Positions 12,480 to 13,498 of a stretch of 13,498 bases of DNA are shown here, piece by piece. A program made the translations under genes and the position numbers. The notes under the pieces were generated by a model that saw nothing but the letters and a program-made list of their open reading frames with translations, was not told the origin of the DNA and did not search any database. The stretch comes from CAZTGZ01 sp044339595 (lineage in GTDB: Bacteria; Bacteroidota; Bacteroidia; NS11-12g; UBA9320), in contig JBIIVF010000063.1 in the NCBI GenBank assembly GCA_044339595.1, positions 1 to 13,498 of the forward strand, in the 5' to 3' direction. The first letter of the stretch is position 1; each line of letters opens with the position of its first letter.

Positions 12480-13349
12480 ATGAAGAACGAAATCATTTTA
12501 TATCGCCCTAACGAAATGGCCGAGCACATTGAAGTTCAGTTCGATAATGAAACCGTTTGGTTAAATAGGAATCAAATTGCGACACTTTTTGGGCGAGACG
12601 TAAAAACTGTTGGAAAGCACATAAACAACATTTTCAAAGAAGGTGAATTAGAGAAAGCAGTGGTGGTCGCAAATTTTGCGACAACCACTGCTCATGGCGC
12701 GATAAAAGGAAAAACACAGACCACAATAACTGAACACTACAACCTTGATGTCATCATTTCCGTAGGATACCGTGTAAAATCTAAACAGGGCACCCAATTC
12801 CGGATTTGGGCAACGCGTATTTTGAAAGACTATCTCTTAAAAGGATATGCAATCAATAACCGAATGAATCAGTTAGAAGACCATTTAGAATCCCTTAAAA
12901 TCAAAGTAAACCAGATAGACCTTCAAGTCAACACCCAGCTTGTTCCCACACAAGGTGTTTTTTTCGATGGGCAAGTGTTTGATGCTTATGAACTCACTTC
13001 TAAAATTATTCGTTCTGCCAGAGAGCGCATCATACTGATTGACAACTATATAGACGAATCTACCCTAACCCAACTTTCCAAAAAAGGAGTAGGTGTTAAG
13101 GTACTACTACTTACAAAATCTGAATCAAAACAACTCATCTTAGATATCCAAAAAGCGAATGAACAATATGGCCATTTTGAACTCAAGGTCTTTGCGCATA
13201 GCCACGACCGTTTTTTGCTTATTGATGGAAAAGAAGTGTATCATTTAGGTGCTTCACTTAAAGATTTGAATAAAAAATGGTTTGCCTTTTCTAAAATGGA
13301 TAAAGATTCAGTGAAAGAGATCTTGAATCAAATTTATAAAATCGCCTGA
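12480..13349 (+). CDS. RhuM-family protein fused to a PLD-like domain
   Basis: The 289-residue protein starts at ATG 12480; a TTG nine bases upstream is less likely. Residues about 10-125 match the virulence RhuM family: ETVWLNRNQIATLFGRDVKTVGKHI, ITEHYNLDVIISVGYRVKSK, QGTQFRIWATRILKDYLLKGYAI. Residues about 127-150 look coiled-coil-like. Residues about 160-285 resemble a phospholipase-D-like half-domain: VFDAYELTSKIIRSARERI, ILIDNYID, and HDRFLLID (His242-x-Arg244-x4-Asp249) followed by GASLKDLNKKW. This is the HxKx4D...GSxN motif with Lys replaced by Arg. RhuM-like genes are frequent in phage-defence and mobile regions; the RhuM part resembles DNA-binding antirepressor modules. With one motif the PLD part would act as a dimer, and the Arg suggests weak or altered catalysis. 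No toxin/antitoxin partner is visible upstream. Its coding sequence carries a 37-bp palindrome. Confidence 0.85.
   Translation: MKNEIILYRPNEMAEHIEVQFDNETVWLNRNQIATLFGRDVKTVGKHINNIFKEGELEKAVVVANFATTTAHGAIKGKTQTTITEHYNLDVIISVGYRVKSKQGTQFRIWATRILKDYLLKGYAINNRMNQLEDHLESLKIKVNQIDLQVNTQLVPTQGVFFDGQVFDAYELTSKIIRSARERIILIDNYIDESTLTQLSKKGVGVKVLLLTKSESKQLILDIQKANEQYGHFELKVFAHSHDRFLLIDGKEVYHLGASLKDLNKKWFAFSKMDKDSVKEILNQIYKIA
12656..12692. repeat. 37-bp near-perfect palindrome inside the rhuM-like gene
   Basis: The 18-bp left arm (12656-12673, AGCAGTGGTGGTCGCAAA) and right arm (12675-12692) pair at 17 of 18 positions around a single T at 12674; only 12665 against 12683 mismatch. It encodes the peptide AVVVANFATTTA of the RhuM domain. 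In RNA it would fold into a strong hairpin within the translated region. Confidence 0.9.
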
Positions 13350-13381
13350 AATTTCATTCAGCATTGCAAATCTTGACTGAT

Positions 13382-13498
13382 ATGACGTCCCCCAAGATTA
13401 TATGTAAAGAAGTAATTCCTAACCCCTACACACCAAAATATATGACCAGGCAACCCAATGCCCATATATTTCATCTCTCATTTTTAGACCTTCATAAA
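13382..13498 (+). CDS. possible start of a gene running out of the window
   Basis: From ATG 13382 a frame of 39 codons stays open to the last base (MTSPKIICKEVIPNPYTPK at the start, FHLSFLDLHK at the end), 32 bp after the RhuM-like stop and on the same strand. I do not recognise the sequence. A frame this short is open by chance often enough that it may not be a gene. On the opposite strand a 26-codon open stretch ends at 13419, which is a weaker alternative. If real, it could be the partner of the RhuM-like gene. Confidence 0.28.
   Translation, partial: MTSPKIICKEVIPNPYTPKYMTRQPNAHIFHLSFLDLHK

Overview
The window is a chromosomal segment from a Bacteroidota bacterium, perhaps from the Chitinophagia/Saprospiria/Sphingobacteriia side. 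Base composition is moderately AT-rich. The evidence is the gene content and the promoter style: a Bacteroidota-type putative porin, OmpA-family and lipoproteins typical of the phylum, a very large outer-membrane barrel protein of a Bacteroidota-restricted kind, no clear Shine-Dalgarno sequences, and promoter-like elements of the TTTG / TAnnTTTG type. No rRNA, tRNA, CRISPR array or insertion sequence was seen.

Layout. Positions 2-736 hold the C-terminal part of a porin, which meets tail to tail a minus-strand two-domain OmpA protein (726-1808). The gene-poor stretch 1809-2157 contains a candidate small RNA on the minus strand (promoter-like box about 2027-2034, terminator 1882-1906) and a long inverted repeat, followed by a small SnoaL/DUF4440-like lipoprotein (2158-2607). 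Next come ilvE (minus, 2739-3794), a divergent pair of small uncharacterised genes (3859-4323, perhaps a HolD-like protein, and a lipoprotein ending at 4762), the DNA helicase pcrA/uvrD (minus, 4868-7132), a translationally coupled pair rfbC and tryptophan 2,3-dioxygenase (7217-8721), and a 1145-residue surface or outer-membrane protein (minus, 8738-12175). The stretch 12176-12479 has no gene but holds two different arrays of 7-bp tandem repeats. It precedes a RhuM/PLD-like fusion gene (12480-13349), the one clearly accessory, defence-like gene here. A possible further ORF starts at 13382 and runs out of the window.

How it works together. Most of the window is ordinary housekeeping and envelope biology: branched-chain amino acid transamination, DNA repair, dTDP-rhamnose synthesis, tryptophan catabolism and outer-membrane proteins. 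Genes are mostly in single units with alternating strands, so there is no large operon. The parts that known families do not explain are the 1882-2123 non-coding block, the heptamer arrays at 12222-12339, and a near-perfect 37-bp palindrome inside the rhuM-like coding sequence (12656-12692). Several starts are preceded at 4-6 nt by a -7-like box, which suggests leaderless or nearly leaderless mRNAs. I did not find a clearly complete new multi-gene system; the right edge, with the RhuM-PLD gene, is the best candidate for the start of one.
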